NCBI GenBank assembly: GCA_022577435.1
Contig: JAKOON010000008.1
Span: 14,433,001 to 14,497,000 of the forward strand
Origin: Embiotoca jacksoni
Lineage: Eukaryota; Chordata; Actinopteri; Embiotocidae
DNA: 64,000 nt
Direction of reading: 5' to 3'
Shown here: positions 1 through 13,500 of the stretch, one piece after another
Layout: every line of letters starts with the position of its first letter
Position numbering within the stretch: position 1 is the first letter of the stretch
Program-made: the position numbers and the translations under genes
The notes under the pieces: model-generated
Database searches by the model: none
What the model was told of the DNA's origin: nothing
Seen by the model: only the letters and a program-made list of their open reading frames with translations

Positions 1-2984
1 CAGAAAAAGTCCCTTTGAGCAAGTCACTTTGTTGTCTGGCATACATATTAAAACCATATGTTACCAATAAAAATGATCAACAAATGCCACAGGAAATGAA
101 ATACATTTGGTGATTATTATTACAGATTTATAAAACTGTAAATCATGTTTACTCTTCATTCCTGCAACCCATTTTCCAAGATATTGTTTTTTGTGTGTTT
201 TTCAACCTTCAAGCCTTTCACGTGACTGGATTTTTATTTATTTATTTTGACAAACAGTCTGTAGTACTTTCAAAACTAGCAAGAAGTAGGTATACAGTTT
301 TGTAAAACTCCTGACAATGGTAGTTCAGATTTAGTTTTTTTTAGTTCTTCTTCTCAATTTATGATATTCCAACTATTCATGAACTATCCTTCATGGATAT
401 CTCCATGATATGGAACGATTTAAGCAGAAGATGTCTGACAAACTTCCTGAGTCACTGAGATATGTCTGACCACTAGTTCAGTACAGAACTGATCCGAACA
501 GTAACTCCCCCCCACCTCAACTGAGGAAATGTAAACCCTAAAGATTTAGTGACAAATCCACCTGAACAAACTGTACAGCACAATTCATTGAAATAATAAT
601 AAAGTCCATGGCTTTATACAATACAGTGAAACTGCTAAATATTGATAATGTGAGAGCAATACCTTTATAGAAGCTTCATATCCTATTGTCATCCTGTGCT
701 GCCGCCTCCATTTTCCTCACCCCTTTGACAATCTTATTTCCTCATTCTCATCATATGACTTCCTGTCTCAGTACTGTCCTATTTCTTCTACGTAGGTGAT
801 TATGCATCTCCATTCACAAACCGCTGCCTCTGTGTTAACCTCCATCTGTTTCCCCTTTTTGTATCTCTCCTCCCCTGCTACCCACTTCATATTCATCTAT
901 CAGTAATATCTGAACATAGTTAGTGGAGGTGAATACTTGGTGCCTTGGAATGTCACAGCTTGTCTAATCTGCCCGTTTTCCTCACTTTCAAAGATGTCCT
1001 GTCTCGCCAGAGAATGTAGGGATGAGGCTTGTTGAAGGGGGGATGGGCCGCATCGGAGCAGGAGGGTGGAGAATCAAAGGCCAACACAATGAGCAATGAA
1101 ATATTTGTTAACGCTGCCAGTGGTCCAGTTTGTGAATGTGCATTTGTATGAAGTTTACATATCAATATAGGCACAGTGTGTCTGCATACACAAACCCACA
1201 CACGAAGTGTATCGTGGCCTTTTTGGTAATGTTTAGGAGTGTCCTTATCAAGTACTTATCATTTACCGGTCAGTTGGCTGCCTCTGATACCATTCATTTA
1301 ATTTTGCCCATGTACACTTTCATATTTACTTATAACCAGCTTCAATATGCATGTCTCAGCTGAATTATCCTTATTTTGCTGAAGTGAACATAGCTTATAA
1401 TTCATACAAAGTGAAGTCTGCATCATAGTTTTTCCTTTCAACGGTTTCCTTTTGTATTTTGCGTAGTGACTAATAGCATTTCTATAAAATCTATGGATGG
1501 AAGAGTGTCAGTCTGTAACTGCTGCAGCGAACATGAACAGGATTTGGACAGCCTCGTTTTATTTCTACCTTGTACAAAATGTGGATGTTTAAATGCAGGT
1601 TTAAAACAATAGCAGCACCTATTTTTAACCCAAACCATTGCTCAATGACATGCTGTCAGTGTAGTTGTCTCAGATTTGAACTGCTGGCTGTTATTTATTT
1701 GTTCATGCGGCTCTACAATTGACTCACTTGCAAAGCAGTGTGTTGTGAGAAGTTTCCAGTGTTTCAACAGTGCACCGTGGGCTGTATTTGGCAGCTGCTT
1801 TATCCAGAGCGCAGGGAGTTACAATAAACAAGGATCATGTCGCTGACATGGATTAATCAAAAAAGGCCTTGATCAGTCCCTGTCCTCATTCTGCAGATCA
1901 GCTCAGGACATGGATATTAGCAGGGTCACAGAGAGGGAATGGATATCATAACACTTTCTGTGCTTACATACATTGCATACTATATTTCTGTCTTCAGGAT
2001 TCCTGGAAGTTGTGGCACTCATAGAACATCTTGATTTTCATTTTGGCGCCCATATTAACAGGTTGGAGCGGCCACACAGCCTGTATGAGATACTTGTGTC
2101 ACATGCATGTTTGGCTCCGCATCTGCAGGGCTTCATCTAGACAATAGACACGACTTCTGTTTTTCACACGCGATGTGCATGGTTTCCAGCAAAAATAGAC
2201 ATGGAAAAAGATCTGTGATCACATGTGTCCTGTATAATTATAGCAGAAGGCTCTAATTCCATTGTGTCAATAATTTAACAGGTGAAAGGCTTTCCGTTGC
2301 GTTGTATTTGTTATGGCTTTTCAGACCTCAAACATTCGATTACTTATGGCCATTATCAAAGGGAAACTCAATGTAAGGAGGATAAAACTGCTAGTTGCAG
2401 CACTGCAGCAGACACACGCACACATGCAAGCGACCCGCCACACGCTCGCCATGCAGGCAGTGTGTCCCACGTGTTAGTGCCAAGAGTTAGAGATCCTAAA
2501 TTACCAAATACAAACTGTATACTTTTGTCATTGCAAAGCTTGACGCCTCAGATTGTTTACCACTCGTACACATTGCTGTTCTTGCCTTGTATGATCTCCT
2601 CCCCTGTAATTCCCAAACTCCCAGCCTTAGCTGTCCATAGCATCAGTCCCAGCAGTTCCCTCCACATTAGCACAGAGCTCAGCTCCCTTCTGATCCCTGG
2701 GGTATTTGGCTCATATCACTTCTGCTTGGCACAACCGCAGCTTTGCCAAGCCGTCCATTCCCATAGTGTTCATATTTACGGTATACTGTTTTCCTCTTTG
2801 CCAACACTCCCCCCTCCCAACCCTTCCCCACACACAGGGGGGTCACAGTGGTAAACAGATATTTACAAAATAATCCCAGGTCTGCTTAATTAGGAACTCA
2901 TCCCCAGTGGCAAATACTGCTCCTTGGGAGCAACCCAGAGCTGGGAGGCTGTCCAATTAGACCCCAACACAAACACCTTGTGCA

Positions 2985-3009
2985 CCCCCCCCCCCCCCCC
3001 CCCCCCCCC
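2985..3009. repeat. C25 homopolymer
   Basis: Twenty-five uninterrupted C on the + strand in the RNF111 intron. Confidence 0.95.
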
Positions 3010-3517
3010 ACCTTCCTCAACATCACCCTCACTGCTGTGTGTGTAGTGTTGGGAGTGTGTGTATCTGTGTGTTTGTATATTGGACACAAGTTTGCTTCAG
3101 TGGTTTGTGCAGTCTGAAAGTTAATAAGCTTTGTCCCCTTCTTCCACTTGTATTGTGCAGAATGTGTCACAGGAAACTGAAGTGGATGCAGACAGTCTGA
3201 GCTAATGGGACCCACCCCCACCTCCCACCCCCACCCCTCCCTATCACAAACAGCAGTTTTCTGCATTTTGGGGGATTTGATTAAAGCAGACTCTTTAAAT
3301 GAGTATTCTGCATAATGAGGAATTTATCAATAATTGAACCAGTCCTTAACATTACATAGTATTTTATATATATATATACATAAAGAAAAACTTAGCATCT
3401 TTTAAGGCAGGACAGAAATAGATGCAATTCATGTTTTCTATCACTTCTTTTATTGTACCCTTTATGAAGTGCATTTTTCCTATTGACACTTGGATATACT
3501 CTGTTCCCACTGCTGCT

Positions 3518-3521
<4 letters not shown>

Positions 3522-3548
<27 letters not shown>
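3522..3548. repeat. A27 homopolymer
   Basis: Twenty-seven uninterrupted A on the + strand. It may be the tail of a degraded retroelement, but no SINE or LINE body is recognisable before it. Confidence 0.9.
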
Positions 3549-3553
<5 letters not shown>

Positions 3554-4378
3554 CATTTAGCAGTTGTGAAATTCCCTCGCTACAAAGCTCCATGGTATCC
3601 AGCTTTACGGCACTCTCATGCAGCCTCTTGTCTCCTGTCCCTCGGGCTCATTCCTCCTCCCTCTGATCACCTGGCTTTACGGCACCGTGGAGGGAAATGT
3701 GGCTATTCCCTGGCCTCTCACTCCAGTCTCAGAGGCAGAGGGGTAGAGCGACAGGAGGCTTTGAGAGAGAAAATTAAAAGGAAGAGTAGAAAAAGGACCA
3801 AAGGCAGGGCGACAGAGGTGCAGAGCATTTGAGCAAAATGTAGGAAAAAGAAAGGTGCTTGGAAAAAAGAAAGATTTAGATGGAAGTGGTGGGGTGCATG
3901 TGGATGCTCCGTGATGGCAGTCCTGAGAGAGTAAGCTATATTTTCGGACAAAGTTTTCACACAGGTGGCTTAATTCCCTTTAAACATACCTGATCACAGG
4001 CGTGTGCCAATCTAAACATTTCATGATTATATTGTATTCACTCCTCATACCTTTTTATTAGGCCTTTCTGATGCGTGCAAGGGAATTTAAATGTTTGTAT
4101 GTTTGCTCATTTGATAATATACTCCTGCCATGCACTGTCTTTAGAGAACGCAATCAAATCAGTGTAGTAAGACCAGATCTAACTGCTTTTATCACACATC
4201 TCTGCTGTTACTTCCTCACCAGCATGCTTTTGTCCAAGCAGCTGCTGTCCTGGAAATGAACTTTGAGCATCTGGCTCTGAAGAAGCAAATGCTTCACTGA
4301 GCTGAGAATATTCCTGGTGGTCCTGCACTCCAGTATGCTATAACAGGTGTTTTCTTTTAAATGTCTGTGTGTCTGCAG

Positions 4379-4533
4379 GTCACGCTCAGTGGGGGGTCTT
4401 GGAAGGATTTGGGCTAATAGTTGCTCCCAGAATCGTCTTCAGGAGCCCCGTGGACGTCACAGGCTCTCCACCGTCATCCAGCCACTGCGTCAGAATGCTG
4501 GCGAGGTGGTGGACCTCACTGTCGATGAAGATG
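4379..4533 (+). CDS. rnf111: RNF111 exon with SUMO-interacting motif
   Basis: The acceptor is a T/G-rich tract ending ctgcag and the donor is ATG|GTAACG. The first base completes a codon begun in an exon outside the window. It then encodes 51 residues ending in IQPLRQNAGEVVDLTVDED, which matches the conserved Arkadia segment holding a SUMO-interacting motif (VVDLT, 4506-4520). It ends with one base of a split Asp codon. An alternative acceptor at 4389 exists, but the 4379 choice keeps the SVGGL residues in frame. Confidence 0.9.
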
Positions 4534-7500
4534 GTAACGATGAACCCAGAAAATATCACTATTCTGTACACCAGCATGCCAATGATCAGGCGAGGGATGG
4601 GCATTTTATGCAAAAATACTACTTAATCATCGCTGGAAATAATTATTAAAACTATTATTCATTCATTTTTTTGAAGGAGTTCTACACGTAAGGTTTTTGA
4701 CGGTTGGAGTTGTCTTTGCATGTTTCTGCTGTTTGTACCTGAGCCTGGTAGTAGCATGTTCTTCTTTTATTGCTTAATGGTGGTTGACAAACAGCTGTAA
4801 GATACATTACCACCACCTTCTGGTGGTAGTAATGCGTTGCGACTCGGCACTTGTAATAACAAGAGAACATTTATTTTTTTTTATAACAAGATAGTCGTGT
4901 AAACTGAGATTTGTCAATGCTTTAATGAAAATTTGAAAATCATCGCTCGTTCCTAATTTGGACATCCCAGTGCAAATTGCACATTTTGTCTGTTTTTGAA
5001 GTGAAAAAAGTAAATACAATCCCTTCAGTAGACATACATTAAAAATAGAATAGAATTGTAGAATAGAATTGTATTAAAAAATAATCCACGCATTCATGCA
5101 AGGTGAGAAAATTCATCTGAAGATTGTGCTTCATGTGCTCGACATCGAGCTTTGTTTGGGTCCTTTTCAACCTGGATTTAATTGCCGAGTCGTTGCAGAG
5201 CTTCAAGTTAACTTGCGTGCCAATCTCTGCAAATACTGTAGATACGGGATGAACTTGCATTAGTTATTATGATCACAACACTGACAAGAGCATTATGCAA
5301 GACTCAAGTAAGTAAACATTTGCAAGAGACGTAGCCTTCATAAAATGAGATTCTGAAATGTAGATGGATATAAATAGTTTGATACATTATTTTGTAAAAT
5401 AAACATGGTTTGTTGTTATTATTATGCCTTAAATATTCACTCTCATTGGCTCCTCAGTTATGTATTGTTGTCTATCAACCATCAACATTAACTTATATTA
5501 ACCTCATTTCTTTTCACATTAGCCATGTATTTTAGCCATTAGTGCCTTGTGTAAGTCTGATCAGCCCACGCCCTTGATGAATAGCAGCACGGTAGAGCGC
5601 TGAGCATTAGAGTATTTGCATTTCTTAGGAGAAAGGGGGGAAATTAATTTGTGAATATGAAAAGCAGATGAAGTGTACACACTGGCATGCTAATAAGGTC
5701 TGCTTCTCTACTCTGCTGCTGCTCACACATGCTCCAGTGGGATTCTTCTTTTGCACACAAAGTGTAAAGTTGGATTTTAGGTGGTCATATGAACTGTGAA
5801 AATCCTGCTTCTAGACAGAGACTACATGTCGATACCAGAGCTGATACATCTAGGTGTTTTTGTTTTTTTTAATTCATTTTTTAAGCCAACACAGCGTAAA
5901 AGGAATTTAATTAATAAATAGCACGGATAGATTTGGGCTCAGACACAGTGACAGAAACTGCTCTTTGTAATAAGTTTAGATGTTGTTTTGAAATGTTTAA
6001 AGAACAAAACGTTTTTTTTTAGTAATTCTCGTATCTATCGGAAATGAGTCAATGAAAGAAAACCTCTTCTTTTTTTTCTTTTTTTTACAAACAGCTGTGT
6101 GCTCTTTTATTTCTCATTTTTAATGCATAGATTCTGTAAAAAGAGCACTCTGAGCACTTTTGTCATTAATTTGCCTTTTCTAAAACATCACCTGCTCTTT
6201 TTTTCTCCCCAGATCTCTCAGTTGTGCCAACGACCTCTGGCAGTATTCACCCTCAAACAGTCAGGTCGTCCTCGTCATCATCTTCCCATCATGCCTCTAC
6301 CTCAGAGCTCAATGATGCCGCAGGCCCTTCCACTAGCTGCCCAGGTTCAATACCTGAAAGTATGCACATACAGAGGCCAAATGGCTCGGCTCGCACAGCC
6401 ACAGAGGGTAAGGCAGGACATGGCATGCTGTCACCTGCTGCTGTCGACCAGTCCTTTTTTAACTCTTGCCCAGAGGCAGCGTGGGTCAGAGATCACGTCC
6501 TTTCAGCTGCTAATTCATGTTTACACATTAAACCATGCAAAATTCTAGCCTACTATCTCATTTGTTTTTTTTCATTGACTAATCGTATATCTTGACCCTC
6601 ATCAGATGACAACAGACCAGGATTGGCAGGAGAAAACGCAGGCACAGCCATGCCCAGACTCCCATCCTGCTGTCAGCAACACTCCCCGTGCGGAGGCCCC
6701 TCCCCTGGTCACCTGTCCCTGAGCCACTCTCATTCAAGCTGCTTGCAGGCGTCGTCCTCTCACCAGACCAGTGGCTCTCAGCACAGCCACGGCAACGCTC
6801 ACCACTTTCTCCACCACGTCCACCACCCAGCACCGCAGCCCCCGGGCACTGTGCCCTTTCAGGAGCCGAGCTGCCACGTGGAGCGACCCAGCGCTCTGCC
6901 CGCTCCCTGCGCTGTTGTCAGCAGCAGCAACAGCGGTAGTAGCGGCAACACAGCCCACTACCATGACCAGGTATCCACGTACTGTAGTTGTACAATACTT
7001 TTGGATTCATTGTTGTAAGTGGGGTAATGTCAGCACCCAGTGCTTCTACATAAACCCGATTTCCATGACCATTAAATTACAGCTCTATCTAAATGTCATT
7101 ATTTTTGCATCATTTGCATCCTCTAGATAGTCGACATGGTACATGTTATTTTGAAACGCAATAACACAGTCACGGTGATGGGACATCTGTTTGTTTAGGT
7201 TACAGTCTTTTATTTTCTCAGCACATGATGATTATTTACTTATTGAGGTTATCAGGCGGATATTTGGAAGTACGGCACACACGTCTTGACCTGAAAAAGT
7301 TGTAATTACATTCCTTCACGGTTTATAACCTTAAATAGAATGCTGTGTGAATGAGGTGAGAAACTTCATTCACACAGGAAGTAACATATTTTGAATGGTC
7401 TTGCTATGATTCATAGCAAGCATGAGTTCAGTGCTAAATTCCTCCTCTGCTTTGTCAAATCTTCACTATGCATCACTAATTACTGACGGGAGTTTCTTTT

Positions 7501-10500
7501 TTCTATGAAGAAAAATACATGTAGATTTCATTGCACACATGTTTGTCTTCCTCCCACAGCAAACTCTGCCAGTGGACCTGAGCAACAGCAGTGTTCGGGG
7601 CAGTGGAAACGGGGCCAGTTTTCATGGCAGCACTTCGGCCTTTGACCCGTGCTGCCCCGGCTCCACCTCACGGCCTCCTGCTTACGTTTCCCAGGCAACC
7701 CCTGGGACCAGCCAGCCAGCTGTGGTGGACTCATTCAGCTCCTCCATGGTGGCTCAGCCACAAACACAACCCCAGCCATGCAGACATTTCATGCACCCAT
7801 CTTGTGAGTACACTGCGGTCATGTAGCACAGGAAATCAGACATTCACTATTGGTTTCATTTCCCCAAGTTGTTTTAAATCTGAATTTTGAGTGCCTGCAG
7901 CTGTAGTTGGAAAATTCACTCATTTTTGGTGCCATAGTACAAGAGAAAATTGGCAGACAGATGCACTCCTAAAACCTAATGCTAATAGTAATTAACAGAG
8001 ACTGATGGTTAATGTGCCAAGTGCTGAGGGAAATGTACCAGGCAGAAGAAGTTAATTGCTACTCAGAATATTTCAGTATGGAGTGTGACAAGGCTCCCTG
8101 GTGGGAATGTAGTAAGAGTCAGTGGCCACTGGTGATTATGCTCTCTGTTGCCTGTCACTACTCCTCATTTCACTGCTGCTCGGACAAGGAAGTCTGCCTC
8201 AAGAAGAACTAAAAACAAAATAGGAATATTTTTTAAATGATTACTCACAACTCAAATAATTCTGTTTTTGCCAGAAACCTGTCAAAATACAATGTTTATG
8301 TTAACAAGAACAAACAAATCCTGCTACAAATGCATCTTCTGTTACTCGATGAACAAAGGTATTTGTCCACTGGTATAAAGTATAAATTAAGAACCGTTTC
8401 GGCCAACATTTGACTGATGCCTGAGGTGAGAAACATTTCCAATTTGGACTTTTCTTAAGAAATGGTGACATATCAACACCAAAACCAAATTGATCCTTGG
8501 AACAAGTATTTCTTGTGTAGCCAAAGCTTGATAAAACAAACATCTGTGACCAAAACCTACTGCAGAAGAAATCAAAACCATAATGAAATTATTAAAAACA
8601 CATCAATGAGCAGCGTCGTTGACATGTTTCTTGAGTATACCAATGTATTTTTTTTTTTTTTTTTTAAATGACACCTTCAGTAAGAACGAATAGGCTTGTG
8701 TCCTCGGCAGGCTGGAAAGTCCTGACGCACTCGAACATGATCAGATTTAGCCTTTCCATGAGACTTGTTAACAAGAACGAGAATATAACATTTGACTTGT
8801 CTTATTGTTTTGTGCTGAACAATGTTGCTCTTACTTTTTCCCCTTTTCTCTTCTGTCAAACCCAGATGGTTCTCTAACACGTTCGCTGCACCATCAGCCC
8901 TCTTCTGCCTGTCCCCATTCCCACGGGAACCCCCAGCTTACATCTCAGCCACCTCCACAAGGCGATTATGTCATTCCCCACACTGTCACCTTTCACCCAC
9001 CGCTGCCATCCCACCCTGCGGGTCATGCTGTGCCCCCCGCCCCTCCCCCGCCCCTGTCTACCCACCACCTCTCGACTTCAAGTGCCCCGCTGGCCCAGCA
9101 TCTTCCCACCGACCACCAGACCCTGCCGCACCATATGCCGGCACTGGGGGCTTCAGTGCAGAGGCTCCATCAACACGAGATGCTGCAGCGGATGGAGGTT
9201 CAGAGGCGCAGGATGATGCAGCACCCCACGTGAGATCCGCCGCCATCCAATGCAGATTAGAGTCAAAGATAAGAGTTGTAGACCGTCATTTTGTGGAACT
9301 TGTATTTTCCTTTTCTTTGCAGACGAGCACATGAGCGTCCGCCTCCGCACCCCCACAGAATGCACCCCAACTACGGCCACGGTCACCACATCCATGTGCC
9401 ACAAACTATGTCTTCCCATCCTCGCCAGCCGGAGCAGAGAACAGCGTGGTGAGTATCAGCAGCTCGAAGACGCCTTTCTTCTCAAGTCCACCCAAGTTTC
9501 ATATCAGCAAATCCAATTTTGTAAATGTTTAATGTGACTGCAGTTCCTCGGTTCTATCTTCAGGTCAATCAGGGAAAGTATTGATGTGATAAAGACTCCT
9601 CATTGTTTGTCAACAGGGAGCTTGGCATCGAGGCTGGAGTACCCGTGGCACCGTTCCCTTCAGGGCACCTGCACTCCCACCTGCCCCACTACCACCCTCC
9701 CCCTAGACTGCACCACTTCCCCATCCCCTTCATGGTGAGACAGACCCTCAGCACACATGCAGCCATTAGCATACGTGAAAACCAATCTCTTTTAAATGAA
9801 GTCTGGCTGAGATTAATGGTGTTGGCCCCTTATTTATAACATCCGTTATTTCAAGGATGGTTTAGTGAACCACATGAATAATGCATTAGCAATTAATAGT
9901 GGCTCATCGAGCATTTCAAGTGCACACTCAACAAATCCAGAATTCTTCAGTCACATCCAGCGCGCATGTAGTCAACAGTTTTCTGATGTTATTATATAAT
10001 TATTGTAGAATTCATTAGTTTTATTACATCTGGTGACCGTCATTGTTACATATTTACCATTTGAACTCTTTCAGAAGCCCTTCTGATTTGTTTTGAAAAT
10101 AGATTACAGGCAACATGCGCCTCGTCCTGAGAAACGGAGAGTTTGCAGATGTTTGTCATACAGCATATAATAGGTAACCTCTGGTGAGACCATAGGAAAC
10201 TGTACACTGCTTCCCAGGACTAAACATGATGTGCTGTGCATGCTCTGCTTTCCTCCTCATAGCACACTGGCATATCTGAAGTGACCTACCCGCACATTAG
10301 GTACATCTCATCTAGAATGACTGGCTTTGGAAGAACCTATGAGGTGAGGACTGTTTCTGTTTGTTCAGAAATGTGTTTTTAGAAGCCCGAAGACAAACCA
10401 AGCAAATATTTCAACAAAATGTTCAGAGAAAAAAAACCCTCAACAGAAGCGTATTAACTGAGCAGCTTTTTGGGGAGTTTTCAACTCTAACCACGTCACA

Positions 10501-13500
10501 CTCAGTTTAATGTGTTGCAGAGCTCAGGTCAGCCACAGCTCAGTTATATTCAGAGCAGGTCGGTCATTACCCCCCGATGATGGTGGTTTGACCGCTGAGC
10601 TCTGGTTTGCATTTTCAAAGATGCTCCCAAAACACGTCTGTGAAAGTTGTTTTGGACAGACATGAATTTCATTGCAGAGCTGCAACAATCAATTCATTAA
10701 TCAATTAGTTGATCGACAGAAAGTTATTTCCCAACTACTAAATAATCTATGTATTGTTGTCATTTCTCTAATTCCAGTTCCTTAAAAGTGAATATTTTCT
10801 GATTTCTTTTGTCCTCCATGATAATAAACTGAAAATCTTCTCCTTGTAGACCGAATGAGACATTTTAAGCTGCACTTCCGGTTTAGGGAAACACTGGTCG
10901 ACATTTTTCACAAAAACATCTAATCAATTAATCAAGAAAATAATCATCAGATTAATCGATCAAGAACTAATTGTTAGTTGCATCCCTACTTGCCTGTGCC
11001 TGCTCCATTTCCTTAACCAGTTTAAATGTCACTATGTAATCCCAATCCTAATGCTGCCGAGTAGACGGGCAGTGATTTAGATTTATTTTTTTTTTGCCTT
11101 CAGTATATTCACACCTGCATGCAACCATAGACTCAACTGAAATATTAATCCTATCAATACATCTTAAGAAACAAGGTTATTTTAGATTACCTATTGAGTC
11201 AAAGGGTTTCATTGGTGTTGGTGGGCCTTATTGAGAGAAAAGGTGAACTTTAGCCAGGTTCTCATGTGTACTGCTGTTTCATGTAGAGCAAGAGAAAGAG
11301 GGCGTGTGTGTATCAGTCTGATGTCTGTCTTTATTAAATACCTCCTCCATCAGGACCTGCTGCATTTAGAGGAAAGACTGGGGACTGTGAACCGAGGAGC
11401 CTCTCAGGGAACCATAGAGAGGTGCACTTACCCACACAAGTACAAGAAGGTGAGAACTTGTCGGAGTGTGTGTCACTTCGTTTGTACTGTTTGATCAATT
11501 TGAAGATGCTGTACATATTGGTGCATGTCTGTTACAGTTTATTCTGGGACAGAGTGCGCAGTGGTCTTTTGTGCTCATTTCAAACGTTCTGATGTTTTGC
11601 CAACATTTAGAAAATACTGTAGTGTCTTTTTACCAGAGATTGCAGCTGTGAAGATTTTGTTGGGGAAAAGTTTCCTTAGCGGTTTCCAAATGTATCTAAA
11701 TGAGCAATCTAACACCCTGCCACCCAATACAGAAGGTGTTGGAGAGAGACATTGACCAACAGTTAACACCTGAAGCTTGGGCCTCTATTGGGAAAAATAT
11801 GCACGCAACCCCAGAATCGGTGAGAAATAATGAACAAATCAATTTGGAAACATGTCTCTGCTCACATGTACAGTAGATGTTAGTAGTAGTCTTGGGGGCC
11901 TGGGAATTCGGCTAATAACTTTGATTTGTTTAGCGTAGAGACAGCAGATAGAAAGTTTTTCTGTTTCAGGACAAAATGACCATTCTCTCTGTCCCCAAAT
12001 TTAAAGTTTGTTGTTGAAGTGTTTGTTCTAGTTAACCTCTTTATGGGCAGTATTTATATTTTGGAATAAATGTAATATGTACTTGTAATGTTACCACATG
12101 TTTTAGTCGAGCAGTTTAACAGAGAGTGAATTGATAGGAAGATAAAAAAAAACAAAAATCTGCTGCTTCACTGATCGAGGCCACGTATCAAATGTTTCCA
12201 CATGTTTCTCACAAACAGAGAAAGCTGCATGGTAAGCAAGATGAAGACGAGGGGGCAGATGAAGACACGGAAGAAAAATGCACCATCTGCCTGTCGATAC
12301 TGGAGGAGGGGGAGGACGTCAGGTAAATGTCTGCCCTCCTGGGTGTTGGGCTGCTCACAGGTTTGAGTGTGTTCAATTACGCTGAGGGGCGTGTCTGTGA
12401 GCACAGACAGGTGGGATGGCAGGTGTACTTATTTTATTTTGCCGCCGTCTCATGAGAGTTGTTTGTTGTTGTTTTTTAACCCAAAGGATTTGGGTAATCA
12501 GCAGAAAATCCCAGAGTGCCTTAAAATTACCGGCCTCATGGAGCTGCTTTTTGGCACTCACTCAGGTTTTTGAAGAGGATTTTTCTGCCCTCTGTTGGAG
12601 ATGTTTGTCAGGTTTGATGTTTACCTCGATTTTTTTTTTTTTAATAAATAAAGATTAAAAAAAATTTTTTTTTTAAAAGACAAAGAAAAGAAGATTTAAA
12701 GTTATCAACTGAAGGCATTTTAGGAAGGTTGTATATAAATTACACTTGAATTTGAATTCAATTTCAATGAAACGTTTGAATGAAGATCAGAGGACAACAG
12801 TCTGTTCACAGTCGGGAAATGAAAACTAAATCACATGAAGAGTTTAAATGTTTGAAGACTCTTCAATGACATTTTTAAAGAAAAGGAGCAAAGGAGCAGG
12901 AAGTATTCTGTGTTTTATTGTCTACAAATCCCATGAAAAGACTAAAACCAACAATGTTGTGTTTTAACTGTAACTCTCCATTTGTTTGTCTGTGGCTCTC
13001 AGACCTGAATCCAGTGGTTCCTACTGAAGGCTCAAAGACCCCCACATATGAGAATCTACTTTTTAACTTTCCATTTGGTGTTTTTTTTTTAATATATATT
13101 ACAAGACATATCGTAAGCAAAATAAGCCATCAACATCATGACTGTGCATTACATTAAGCATTGCATTTTACAGTGACAGTCTTAACAGCCTTTAAAAAAA
13201 AAAACAGATTCAATTTTCAGATTGAGGGTTTCATACATCACAATCCCATCAACCTCTGGGGTGGAGTTTACACATTGGCGAGTTTGAGTGAGGGAGGGCT
13301 GCAGCATATTTACAGATCCGAGCGTACTGAATGAAGACAAAGATGTAGTCAAAACTAAACCACTTTAAGGAGTCGGGATTTTTTTTTTTCTTGGAATAAA
13401 ATGCATAATTTTGATAAATTGAGTTTTTAATCAATGCCAGGAAAAACACTTAGATCTGACTGAATCAGACAAATGTGGTCACAAACGTATAGTTTCATTT

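Larger units (their letters stand above)
1..4378. other. RNF111 intron (upstream part), no exon seen
   Basis: No segment here resembles the large N-terminal coding exons of Arkadia, on either strand. The stretch holds a C25 tract (2985-3009), a C-rich run (3211-3241), a short TA run near 3366 and an A27 tract (3522-3548). The open frame at 2282-2854 (190 codons) has no recognisable product and is judged a chance frame. Confidence 0.7.

Noticed and set aside
2282..2854. 190-codon open frame on + in the RNF111 intron
   Set aside because: No domain or Arkadia similarity, low-complexity and intron-like composition, no splice or initiation support.
12640..12660. AATAAA-type polyadenylation signal on +
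   Set aside because: It lies in the intron that separates the two halves of the RING, so its use would truncate the protein; it is part of an A/T-rich run.
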